Below, in pieces: positions 25,843 to 36,100 of a stretch of 64,000 nucleotides of DNA; within the stretch, counting starts at the first letter, position 1; each line of letters opens with the position of its first letter. The notes under the pieces were generated by a model. That model had not been told where the DNA came from and searched no databases. It was given only the letters and a program-made list of their open reading frames with translations. The stretch covers positions 4,796,501 through 4,860,500 of the forward strand of contig NZ_JAUSYD010000001.1 of NCBI RefSeq assembly GCF_030816615.1, given 5' to 3'. A program made the position numbers and the translations under genes. This stretch comes from Streptomyces sp. B1I3 (GTDB lineage Bacteria > Actinomycetota > Actinomycetes > Streptomycetales > Streptomycetaceae).

Positions 25843-26424
25843 TCAGCCGTCGTCGCGGTCGTCCCGTGCGAAGGCCAGCTCGGCGATGACCCGGAAGACC
25901 TCACCCGGGTCCCGGCCGCCCACCGGCGCGTCCAGGTTGCCGCTCAGCAGCAGCGTCGAGAAGCCATGGGCCAGTGACCAGGCGGCGATCCCCGCGAGCC
26001 GGTCGTCGTCGCCCCGGCTCGTCCCGGACAGGCCGCTGATCCCGGAGCGCAGCGCGTCCGTGGCGCGTGCCTTGGCGGCGATCAGGCCGGGATCGTCGGC
26101 GTGGTGGAGCTCCGGGCGGAACATCACCTGGAAGTGCGCGGGGTGGCCGATGGCGAACCGTACGTAGGCCACGCCCCGTTCGCGTAGGTCCGGGGCTTCG
26201 GCCAGGGCGTCGGCGAAGAGGTCGTACCCCTCGGCCGCGACGGCGGTCAGCAGTCCGGTGCGGTCCTTGAAGTGGTGGGCCGGCGCGGCGTGCGAGACAC
26301 CCGCGCGCCGGGCCAGGCCACGCAGGGACAGGGCGTCGGGGCCGTCCGCCGCGATGGTGTCGAGTGCGGCGGTCAGCACGGCGCGCCGCAGGTCACCGTG
26401 GTGGTAGGTGCGCTCACTGGTCAT
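25843..26424 (-). CDS. TetR/AcrR-family transcriptional regulator
   Basis: 193 residues. The N-terminal HTH reads RRAVLTAALDTIAADGP, then LSLRGLARRAGVSHAAPAHHFKDRTGLL (residues 33-60), followed by a WHG-type ligand domain. The gene is divergent from the SCO6745-family gene across a 105-bp intergenic region with two 17-bp repeats, which it probably binds. The ligand is unknown. Confidence 0.9.
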   Translation of the reverse strand: MTSERTYHHGDLRRAVLTAALDTIAADGPDALSLRGLARRAGVSHAAPAHHFKDRTGLLTAVAAEGYDLFADALAEAPDLRERGVAYVRFAIGHPAHFQVMFRPELHHADDPGLIAAKARATDALRSGISGLSGTSRGDDDRLAGIAAWSLAHGFSTLLLSGNLDAPVGGRDPGEVFRVIAELAFARDDRDDG

Positions 26425-26443
26425 GGGGCGTACGGTACGCCGA

Positions 26444-26503
26444 ATCTAGGCATTGACAAGTTCACGGGTTCTGGTCCACCCTGGGGATCTAGTCACTGAC
26501 AAG
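26444..26503. repeat. Paired 17-bp direct repeats, probable TetR operator
   Basis: ATCTAGGCATTGACAAG (26444-26460) and ATCTAGTCACTGACAAG (26487-26503) match at 15 of 17 positions. Their starts are 43 bp apart, about four helical turns. TTGACA within the first could also be a -35. They fill the only intergenic space between tetR and the divergent gene. Confidence 0.6.
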
Positions 26504-26529
26504 ATGAACGCCGTGGGGGAGGTCGGGAC

Positions 26530-27396
26530 ATGTCCGACGAGCTGGGACGCGTACGCCAGATGTGGCACCTGCTGGAGCCGCTGCACGCCGTCTTCTACTA
26601 CGCGCCGGAGGTGTTCGAGGAGGCCGCCGCGCTCGGGTACGCCACGGACGAGCGCTGGCCGAGCTACTTCGCCTGGCGTCCGGCGCCGCTGGGGCAGGTC
26701 GGGCCGGACCGGGTGACCGCCACCTTCTACAGCTTCAGCCCGGCCATGGTCCGCACGTACGTCCCGGCAGGCACGCCCGTGGCCGCTCCCCGGGCGGTGC
26801 TCGAGGCGCGGACGAGGGCGGTCGACCGGGCGTACCGGGCTCTGTTCGGAGACCGGGTGCACGGCCCCGACCTGGCCGAGGCCGCCACGCTGGTGCGGCG
26901 TGCGGCTCGGGCGGCCGACGTCTCCGGCCGCCCGCTCGCCGAGGCCAACGCGGCCCTGCCCTGGCCGGACGCACCGCACCTGGTGCTCTGGCAGGCCGCG
27001 ACGATCCTGCGGGAGCACCGGGGTGACGGGCACGTGGCGGCGCTGATCGCGGCGGGCCTGGACCCGGTGGAGTCGCTGGTCTCCTTCGCGGCCGTCGGTG
27101 CGGCCCGCCCGGAGGTGTTCAAGAGCCGCGGATGGAGCGAGGAGGAGTGGCAGGCGGCCCGGCGCCGGCTGCGTGACCGTGGGCTGCTGAAGGCGGACGG
27201 TACGGCCACGGACGCCGGACGGGCGCTGCGCGCGGAGGTCGAACGGCGGACGGACGAGAGTGCGTCCGGCCCGTGGAGGGCGCTCGGCGCCGAGGAGCGT
27301 GAGCGGCTCGTGGAGCTCCTGGGGCCGCTGTGGGTGGAGGCCATCGGGTCGGGGCTGCTCCCGTCCGAGACGACGCTGGGCATCGGGAAGGTGTGA
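26530..27396 (+). CDS. SCO6745-family protein (unknown function)
   Basis: 288 residues, no signal peptide. The family's opening is recognisable (VRQMWHLLEPLHAVFYYAPEV, YFAWRPAPLG), as are the all-alpha middle (FYSFSPAMV) and the late helix-turn-helix-like RGWSEEEWQAARRRLRDRGLL (residues 200-220), ending with GLLPSETTLGIGKV. Its biochemical role is not established to my knowledge. It is divergent from tetR and probably its target. Confidence 0.75.
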   Translation: MSDELGRVRQMWHLLEPLHAVFYYAPEVFEEAAALGYATDERWPSYFAWRPAPLGQVGPDRVTATFYSFSPAMVRTYVPAGTPVAAPRAVLEARTRAVDRAYRALFGDRVHGPDLAEAATLVRRAARAADVSGRPLAEANAALPWPDAPHLVLWQAATILREHRGDGHVAALIAAGLDPVESLVSFAAVGAARPEVFKSRGWSEEEWQAARRRLRDRGLLKADGTATDAGRALRAEVERRTDESASGPWRALGAEERERLVELLGPLWVEAIGSGLLPSETTLGIGKV

Positions 27397-27537
27397 GAGG
27401 GGCCGACGGCCGCGGGGGACCGACGGCCGCGAGGGCCGGCGCATGCCGGAGCCGGATGGTCCCGGTCAGGCACGGGGCAGCAGCGACTGCGGCCCACCCG
27501 CCCCGCTCCCGCCCCCCGGCGCCTACTCTGGTGCGCT

Positions 27538-28275
27538 GTGACGCCTCTTCGTGCCGTAAGGCCCCGACGCAGCCTGCTCCCCCTGGTGACACTGGCCCTC
27601 ACGGGCGCGCTCGCCCTGACCGCGTGTGAGGAGCTGGGCGATCCGCTGGAATCCTCACCGGCCCCTGCCGGCCCGGCGGCCGCAGGTTCGGCGCTCCAGG
27701 CCGTCGGAACCCTGACGGTGAAGGGCCGGGCGCCGAAGACCGGGTACGACCGGGACGAGTTCGGGTCCGCCTGGGCGGACACCGACCGCAACGGCTGCGG
27801 TACCCGCGACGACATACTCGCCCACCAGCTGGACGACGTCTCCCGGGACGCCGACGGCTGCAAGGTGCTCAGCGGTGTCCTGGACCCCGATCCGTACACC
27901 GGGACGCGCATCAGGTTCGAACGCGGGCGCAGCAAGGTGGACATAGACCACCTCGTCGCCCTGTCCGACGCGTGGCAGAAGGGCGCCCAGCGGTGGAGCG
28001 ACGCCAAGCGGCGGGCCTTCGCGAACGATCCGCTCAATCTGGTGGCCGCCGACTCGTCCACCAACCGCCGCAAGGGGGACGGGGACACCGCGACCTGGCT
28101 CCCGCCCAACAAGGGGTACCGCTGCGCGTACGTGGCGGGTCAGGTGTCGGTCAAGAAGAAGTACGGGCTGTGGGTGACCACCGCCGAGCGGGACGCGATG
28201 ACGAAGGTGCTGACGGCCTGTCCCGACCAGAAACTGCTCACGGGCGGCAACCCCACGCAGGCTCCCGCCCGTTGA
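27538..28275 (+). CDS. Lipoprotein HNH-type endonuclease (DUF1524/GmrSD-C-like)
   Basis: 245 residues from a GTG. A lipobox LALTAC (Cys30) indicates an exported lipoprotein. The nuclease core shows DIDHLVALSDAWQKGAQ near residues 135-151 and NDPLNLVAADSSTNRRKGD near 163-181, the beta-beta-alpha metal-type DHxxx...N...N pattern of DUF1524. Cys residues in NGCGTRD and DGCK may form a disulfide. It probably degrades extracellular DNA for nutrition or competition. No immunity gene is beside it. Confidence 0.87.
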   Translation: MTPLRAVRPRRSLLPLVTLALTGALALTACEELGDPLESSPAPAGPAAAGSALQAVGTLTVKGRAPKTGYDRDEFGSAWADTDRNGCGTRDDILAHQLDDVSRDADGCKVLSGVLDPDPYTGTRIRFERGRSKVDIDHLVALSDAWQKGAQRWSDAKRRAFANDPLNLVAADSSTNRRKGDGDTATWLPPNKGYRCAYVAGQVSVKKKYGLWVTTAERDAMTKVLTACPDQKLLTGGNPTQAPAR

Positions 28276-28393
28276 GCGGCTCGCGGCCGGGCGCCGCCTG
28301 AGGGAAGCCCGGGGCGACGGGCGACGGGCGACGGGCGTCCGGTGATCGGCGCCCGGCCCGGGTGATGATGCCGTCGGTGCGGATACTGGGCAC

Positions 28394-28720
28394 ATGTGGA
28401 AGTGGCGGCTGACAGCCGTGGGCGTGAACCTGCTCCTCGGAGTGCCGGCCGTGGTACCGGTGTGGCTGGTGTGGTATTTCCTGGCGAACGGCCCGTTCGC
28501 GGACGTCGGCTGGACGCGGCGGGAGCCGACGGAGAACGACGGCATGGCGCTGTGGCTCGTGATCGTCGTGCCGGTGGTGCTGGCGTTCGGACTCACGTGG
28601 TGGCTCGCCAACGGCCCGGTTCGCCGGAGGGCCGCGCTGGATCCTCTCGTGTACTGGCCGGCCGGCGTGCTGCTGACCCTCCTGCCGACAGGAGCGCTCG
28701 TCGTCGCCTCCGTCGTGTGA
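28394..28720 (+). CDS. Small membrane protein, unknown
   Basis: 108 residues with three hydrophobic segments (LTAVGVNLLLGVPAVVPVW, LWLVIVVPVVLAFGLTWWL, WPAGVLLTLLPTGALVVASV). No family is recognised. The GC pattern and ATG start are consistent with a real gene. The neighbours are unrelated. Confidence 0.6.
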   Translation: MWKWRLTAVGVNLLLGVPAVVPVWLVWYFLANGPFADVGWTRREPTENDGMALWLVIVVPVVLAFGLTWWLANGPVRRRAALDPLVYWPAGVLLTLLPTGALVVASVV

Positions 28721-28990
28721 GCCGTCAGGCCACCAGGTGTGTGCCGGGGCGCCGCGCAGGCGGTGAACCCCGAGTCCGTGACCGTGGCCACCGACCGGGA
28801 AGGCGCCGTCGTCGCATGGGCGTACAACGGGGCGTTCGCGTGTGGGCGGGGGCGGAACCCGCCCTCCGTGCCGCCACGGCGGAATCGCCATGTACCGTAC
28901 AGCGTCCAGATCGCCCCGGGGCCTGTGCGGGCCCCCGGCCGGCCGGCCCGAGTGGGCTCCCGCCCGCGCCCTTCCCGTGAGGAACAGACC

Positions 28991-29362
28991 GTGAAGCCTG
29001 CTGTGCCCGTCGGCACCGAGCGAAGTGCCCGTACGCCGGTGGCGGCGACGAGGGCGGCACTGCCCCGAGTCCTCGTGGCCGTGGTGCCCGTGGCCACCTT
29101 GGGCATGCTGGCCTTCGTCCCGTCCCTCGTGATCGCCCTGCGCCGGCGCAGGGCCGCCGACTGGCTGGTGTGCGCCGGGTTCACCGCCGTCGCCGTCGCG
29201 TGGTGTGCCTGGGCGGCCCTCAGCCCGGTCGAGACCCACGGAACGGGCTTCGCGCTGGATCTGCTGTTGCTGCTGGGCGCGACCCTCGGTGCCGCGGCGC
29301 ACGCCCTGTTCGGGTGGCACACGCCCGAACGGACCGGTCACGACGCGAAGGCGACGGCGTGA
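28991..29362 (+). CDS. Small membrane protein, unknown
   Basis: 123 residues from GTG 28991, with GAGGAA about 8 bases upstream. Three hydrophobic segments follow a 25-residue basic head (LVAVVPVATLGMLAFVPSLVIAL, WLVCAGFTAVAVAWCAWAAL, LLLLLGATLGAAAHALFGWH). Its GTGA stop/start overlap with the next gene suggests the two proteins work together. The function is unknown. An earlier in-frame ATG at 28739 is judged too far upstream. Confidence 0.65.
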   Translation: MKPAVPVGTERSARTPVAATRAALPRVLVAVVPVATLGMLAFVPSLVIALRRRRAADWLVCAGFTAVAVAWCAWAALSPVETHGTGFALDLLLLLGATLGAAAHALFGWHTPERTGHDAKATA

Positions 29363-29979
29363 AGACCCGTCGTACCTGGAGGAGGAAGATCCCGGCCGGG
29401 ACCGGCCGGTGGGTGCCCCGTGCGCGACGGCTGCTCCTCGCGTCGCAGGTCACCTTCCGCGGGCGCCGCGGCGCCTGGGCGGCAGGAGGGGTGCTCGCGC
29501 TGGTGTGCGCCCTCCTCGCCGGCTGGCTGTTCAGCGGTGGGGACACGGCGAGCCCCCCGGACGCCCGCGCCCGGCAGTACAGGGACTTCGACGCCTGTCT
29601 CCTCACCGGTGACAAGGGCATCGGGGCGGGCACTCCCGCCGCTCCGGTCTGGCGGGGCATGCAGCAGGCCTCCGACGACACACGGGTCCGTGTCACTCAT
29701 CTTCCGGTCATGGGCGCACAGTCGGCGGCGAACGCGCTGCCCCACCTGAACAGCCTGCTCCAGCGCGGCTGCGAAATCGTGCTGGCCGCCGGACCCGCCC
29801 CGACCGAGGTGGTGCGGAAGGCGGCGAAGGACCATCCGGAGGTGCGGTTCGTGGTCGTCGGAACACCGGGAACGACCGCGGGGACGACCGGGGGACTCAC
29901 GACCGTGGCTCCGGGCGCCGGGCTGACCGACGAGGTCGCGGGGACCGTCCGACGGCTCGTCAAGAACACCCCGGCATAG
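29359..29979 (+). CDS. BMP/PnrA-like periplasmic-binding domain protein, membrane-anchored
   Basis: 206 residues. A basic head precedes one TM segment (WAAGGVLALVCALLAGWLF, residues 40-58) and a truncated BMP-type binding domain (ACLLTGDKGI, APVWRGMQQAS, GCEIVLAAGPAPTEVVRKAA, VRFVVVG). Full BMP domains are about 300 residues, so only the first lobe is present. It may sense nucleosides or be a regulator of its small membrane partner, to which it is coupled by GTGA. Confidence 0.65.
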   Translation: MKTRRTWRRKIPAGTGRWVPRARRLLLASQVTFRGRRGAWAAGGVLALVCALLAGWLFSGGDTASPPDARARQYRDFDACLLTGDKGIGAGTPAAPVWRGMQQASDDTRVRVTHLPVMGAQSAANALPHLNSLLQRGCEIVLAAGPAPTEVVRKAAKDHPEVRFVVVGTPGTTAGTTGGLTTVAPGAGLTDEVAGTVRRLVKNTPA

Positions 29980-30111
29980 ACCCCTTGGGTAAGACTTTAC
30001 TGTGAGATAAAGATCGCATAAAAGTGAGGGGGGATTGAGTAGATCTTGTGACCGGTGGTGGGGCAATCTCGCGAGGCTATTTACAGACTTCGTGAAGAGA
30101 AAGCAGCCCTG

Positions 30112-33100
30112 ATGCCTGCTCGATGGCATAGACCATCACAGTTCTTCCCACCCGGTCCCATCGGGCGACGCAGGGCACGAGGTACGGCACTCGCCGTACT
30201 CGTGTCGTTCGCCTGCATGCTGACGACCGAGACGGCTTCGGCCGCGGGTGAGAGCCTCCCGGCACTGTCGATGCCCCGGATGTCCCTCTCCGGCCTGTGG
30301 GAATGGGCGGAATCCTCCCCCCTGCACACACCCGGCCAGGAGAGCGGTACCGCGCGCGGCAAGAGCCACAGCGCCCCCACCTCGCAGACCCGCAGCGACC
30401 TCGGCGTGGGCCACCGCCCCGGAAAGGGCAAGGGCGAACTCGACGCGTACGAGCGCTACGACGACCGCGCGGACAAGGCGGTCTCCGACCCCGCCGCGGG
30501 CAACGCCAAGAGCTTCGACGCGAAAACCAGCAAGCGGAACGCGAAGAAGTCCACGGCGACATCGGACTACTACGTCAACGCGGACGGCTCCACCACGGTC
30601 CGCCACTACGCGAGCCGGTCCAACTTCAAGGCGGCCGACGGCACCTGGAAGCCGATCGACACGGACCTGACCCGGGACGAGGACGGCAGGCTCCAGCAGA
30701 GCGCCAACTCGCTCGACGTCGAGTTCGCCCCCGACGCCGCCGACCAGCAGCTCGCCTCCGTCGACTTCGGCGCGGGCCGCAGCCTCGCGTACGCGCTCCG
30801 CGGCGCGAACAAGGCCACCCCGACGGTCGACGAGGACAACACGGCGACGTACGCCGACGTCCTGCCGGAAACCGACCTGCTGCTCTCGCCGCTGACCGAG
30901 GGGTTCAAGGAGCGCCTGGTCCTGCGTTCGGCCGACGCGCCGAACTCCTGGCTGTTCCCCCTGGACGTCAAGGGCCTCACCCCGCGCGTCACCGACACCG
31001 GTGACGTGGAGTTCACCGACGCGGACGGGGAGGTGACCGCCACCATCCCGCACGCCTTCATGGAGGACTCCGAGGTCGACCCGCGCTCCGGGGACGCCAC
31101 CCTGTCCCGGGCCCTCACCTACGAGCTGACCACCGCCGACGGGAGGCCCGCACTGCGGCTGACCGCCGACCGGGGCTGGCTCGACGACCCGGCCCGGGTC
31201 TACCCCGTCACCGTGGACCCGACCGTGGCCGCGAGCAACTCGACGTACACGCAGAACACCATCGGCGGCGACCACTCCACCGAGAACCAGATCAAGGTCG
31301 GCAGCTACGACTCCGGCACCAACAAGGCGAACTCCTTCCTGCAGTTCTCCTCGCTGGGCACCACGCTCAAGGGCCAGCGGGTCAGCGCCGCCACCCTCAA
31401 CGTGTACGCGATCTGGTCCGCGACCTGTACCCCCGAGCCGTTCTCGGTGAGCCCGGTCACGACGTCCTGGACCCCGTCCGGCGTCACCTCCTACCCCGGC
31501 CCGGCCTACGGCGCCGCGATCGGAAGCGCCACCGCTGCCCCCGGGGATTCCTGCAGCAACAACGCGGGCGGCACGAACGACCTGAACGTCGGCGTCAAGA
31601 TGCCGGTGAGCCTGTCCAAGAGCTGGTTCGACGCCGTCGCCACCGGCAGCCCGAACTACGGCCTGGCGCTGACGGCCCCGACCGGTGACGGGCTGCACTG
31701 GAAGAAGTTCCACTCGGACAACAGCGCCAAGGCGGCGTTCCGCCCGGCCCTGGACCTGACGTACACGGCCAACACGAAGCCGCAGATCAACGCCCAGTAC
31801 CCCCCGGAGAACCACCAGTCCAACACCCTCCAGCCGGAACTGCTGGTCTACGCGAGCGACGCCGACAAGTGGCCGATGACGGCACTGACGTACGCCTTCG
31901 AGGTCTACGACGCGGACAGCGACAGCACGACACCCGTCGCCACCTCCGGGGTGCAGGACAAGAGCAGCTGGAAGATACCCGCCGGCAAGCTCAAGTGGAG
32001 CAAGAACTACGCCTGGTACGTGAGCGTCACCGACGGATACGACTCGGTGATGTACTCGGCGAGCCGGTTCGCCACCGCCGTACCCCAGCCGCCGGTCACC
32101 TCGGGCCTCGCCCAGAACACCGACGGCCACGAGTTCGACCCGAGCGACGGCAACTACACCACCGAGGACACCGACGCCGAGATCGAGGTCGTCGGCCCCT
32201 CGCTGTCCGTGGAGCGCTCGTACAACAGCCTCGACCCCCGCACCGACGGGGCCTTCGGCGCAGGCTGGGCGACGGTCACCGACATGAAGGCCGTCGAGGT
32301 CAAGGACGGCTCCGGCGCGCTCACCAGCGTGGTGGTCACCTACCCGGGCGGCGAGCAGGTCGGCTTCGGCCGCAACGCCGACGGCACCTTCGTCCCGCCG
32401 ATGGGCCGCTACGCCAGGCTGGCACCGGCCGCGTCGGGCGGCGGTTACACGCTGACCGACAAGGACTTCACGGTCTACAGCTTCCAGCAGGCGGTGACGG
32501 GCCGGGCCGGCACGTACGCGATCTCCGCGATCAAGGACTACGCGAACCGCGCCGAGACCTTCACCTACACCAGCGGCAAGCTCAGCAAGGTCACCAACAC
32601 CACGTCCAACCGGTCGCTGGCCTTCGCCTGGCAGACGCCGGCCGGTGCCACCGCCCCGCACGTGGCGACCGTGACCACCGACGCCGCCACGGCGGGGGAC
32701 GCGAGCACCGCCCAGGTCTGGCAGTACGGCTACAGCGGTGACCAGCTCACCAAGGTCTGCCCGCCCGCCGACGCCACCAAGTGCACGGTCTACGGCTACA
32801 CGACGGGCAACCACTACCGCACCACCGTCCTGGACGCCGACCCGTTCGCGTACTGGCGGCTCGGAGAGACCGGCGGCACGGTCGCGACAGACACGATCGA
32901 CCTGAACCAGGGCAGGTTCAACGGCCTGTACCGCAACGTGACCCTCGGCGGAGCGGGCCCGCTGGCCGGCTCCACGCAGAAGGCCGCCACCTTCAACGGC
33001 ACCACGTCGTACGTCGAGATCCCGAGCGCCCCCGGCGCGACGCCCTCGTACACGACGGTCTCGCTGTGGTTCAGGACCACCCAGGCGGGCGGCGTCCTCT

Positions 33101-36100
33101 TCTACTACGGTGACAAGCCGCTCAGTGGCACCGACCCCGTCGGCACCACGAAGAAGAACACTCCGGCGGTGTACGTCGGCACGGACGGCAAGCTCCGCGG
33201 CTGCCTCGCCATGTCACCGGGGTGCATGACCACGACCGCCTCCACGGCCACCGTCACGGACGGCAAGTGGCACAACGTGGCCCTCACCGGCGCTGCCACC
33301 AGCCAGACGCTCTACCTCGACGGCGCCAAGCAGGGCAGTCTCGCCGGCACCATCAACGACTGGGAGCAGCCCTACATCTCCTTCGGCGCCGGGGTGAACA
33401 CCGACGGCTGGCCCGCCATGAACGCCTCCGACCCGCTGGGGCACTTCGCGGGACAGCTCGCCGAGGTCGCCGTCTACACCGAGGCGCTCGACCCGTCGGT
33501 CATCACCGCGCAGTACCAGGCGGCCACCCGGTCCGCGGGACTGCTCAACAGGATCACCACGCCGAACGGCAAGACGCAGTCCGCCGTCACCTACGGCACC
33601 ACCGACGACCTGGTCCTCCAGGCCACCGACGGCGACGGCGGCACCTGGAAGCTGAACCCGGCCACGGTCACCGGCTCCTCCCAGGTCTACCGCTCCGCGG
33701 TGATGGGGTCCGCCCCCGCCGGGTACTGGCGCATGGACGACACCCAGGGCGCCGCGCAGGCCGCCAACGAGGTGCACACCGGATTCGGTACGTACAGCAA
33801 CGTCACCCAGGGCGTGGCCGGGCCGTTCGGCACCGGTGACGTCACGGCGGCGCAGTTCAACGGCACCAGCTCGTACGCGGAGGTCCCGTACGCACCGTGG
33901 CACGGCAAGGGTGACCGCTCCGTCGAGCTGTGGTTCAAGACGGCGAAGCCCGGTGTGCTGGTCGCCGACCAGTCCAAGGCGGTGAACGACGCGGCCGGTG
34001 CGAGCGGGCCGATCAACCCCGTCCTGTACGTCGCGGCCGACGGCAAACTCCGCGGCCACTGGTACAGCGCCGCCGGTTCGGCCGCCACGGACTTCGGCTC
34101 CAAGGCCACGGTGAACGACAACGCCTGGCATCACGCGGTGCTCTCCGCCGGCGGCACCACCCAGACGCTCTACGTGGACGGTGTCAAGCAGGCCGACTTC
34201 ACCGGGGCACCCAACGACCAGACCAACTCCCGCACCTTCATCGGTGCCGGCTTCGCCAAGGGCTGGATCAGCGCGCCCGCCGACGTCAGCTACTTCACCG
34301 GCTCCATCGCCGAGGTCGCCGTGCACGCGGGCGGACTCACCGAGGAGCAGGTCGAGCAGCACTGGTCGGCGTACAAGGCCTCCGCGGGCGTCGCCCCGGT
34401 ACGGACGGTGAAGCTCACCGACCCCACCGGCAAGACGCTGACGTACGTGTACGACGCGGAGATGGGCAACCGCCTGCTGACCGCGATCGACACCAACGGC
34501 AAGCGGAGCACGTACGGCTACGACACGGCGGGCTTCCTGCACACCGTGACCGACGCCAACGGCAACCGGTCGGTCACCGGACACGACATCCGCGGCAACA
34601 CGGTCTCCCAGACCATGTGCCAGGACACCGCGGCGGGCAAGTGCGCCACCGACTACTACACCTACTACCCGGACTCGACCACGGCGTTCCCGCCGATGGA
34701 CCCGCGCAACGACCTGGTGCTCACCGAGCGCGACGGCCGTTCCTCGGGACCGACGGACAACACCTACCTGACCAGCTACGCGTACGACACGGCGGGCAAC
34801 CTCACCTCGGTGACGACGCCGCCGGTGCCGGGCCACCCCGCCGGGCGGACCGCCACCACCACGTACACGACCGCCACCACCCCGGCGGCGGAGGGAGGCA
34901 CCGCCAAGGCGCCGGCCGGCCTGGTCGCCGAGGTGGTCACACCGGGCGGCCGGAGGACCACGTACTCCTACTTCGCCAACGGTGACATCGCCGAGGTGAC
35001 CGACGCCAACGGCGCCGAGGAGCGGAGCACCTACGACGCCCTGGGCCGTCAGCTCACCAGGACCGAGGTCACCGACGCCCAGCCGGACGGCCTCACCACG
35101 ACGCTGACGTACGACAAGGACGACCAGGTCCTCACCGAGACCGATCCGCCGGTCACCAACCGGGTGACGGGCGCCGTCCACACCGGGCGGACCAGCACGG
35201 TGTACGACGCCGACGGCAACGTCTCCTCGCAGACGGTCGCCGACCTCACCGGCGGCGACGCGTCCCGCACCACGACGATCACGTACGACGCGTACAACCG
35301 CATGGCCTCCCGGACCGACCCGGGCGGCGACACCACGGCGTTCGAGTACGACGTGTACGGGAACAAGGTCAAGGAGACCGACCCGGCGGGCAACGTCAAC
35401 ACGTACACCTTCGACGGCGAGGGCAGGCCCCTCACCACCAACCTGCTCGGCTACACGGGCGACCCGGCCGACCCGTCGCCGCCCACCACGCTCGTGCAGG
35501 AGTCGCGGGCCTACGACCCGGCGGGCCGGCTCGCCTCGATCACCGACGCGATGGGCCACGTCACCGCGTACACGTACACCGACGACGGCCTCGCCGCCAC
35601 GGTGGTGCGCAAGGACCCGGCCAACGGCCTCTCCTTCACCGAGGAGGCCAACACCTACGACGCGGCCGGCAACCTGATCCGGCAGGTCACCAACGACGGC
35701 CGGACCATCTCCGCCTTCACGGTGGACGCGGCCGACCGCACCACGTCGTCGATCCTGGACCCGGCCGGGCTCGCCCGGACCACCAAGGTCAGTTACGACC
35801 CCGACGACAACGTCGTCTCGGAGACCGACCTCGACCCGGCCAACGGCCGCACCAGCACCGAGGACACGCTCTACGACAACCTGGGCAACGTCACCGGGGC
35901 CACGCTCCACGACGGCACCACCGCCCCGGTGGGCCGCTGGAAGCTGGCCGAGGCCGCCGGCCTGACGGCCGCGGACTCCTCGGGCGGGAACCGTACGGCC
36001 ACCCTCGGCAGCGCGGTCACCCGCTCCACCGAGCACGGCGGCGCCGCCGTCTTCAACGGCACGGCGAACGCCTACGGACAGACGAAGGGCGCGGCGGTCA

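Noticed and set aside
28739..28990. N-terminal extension of the membrane protein at 28991
   Set aside because: No domain, Arg/Pro-rich accidental sequence; a good ribosome site exists at 28991.
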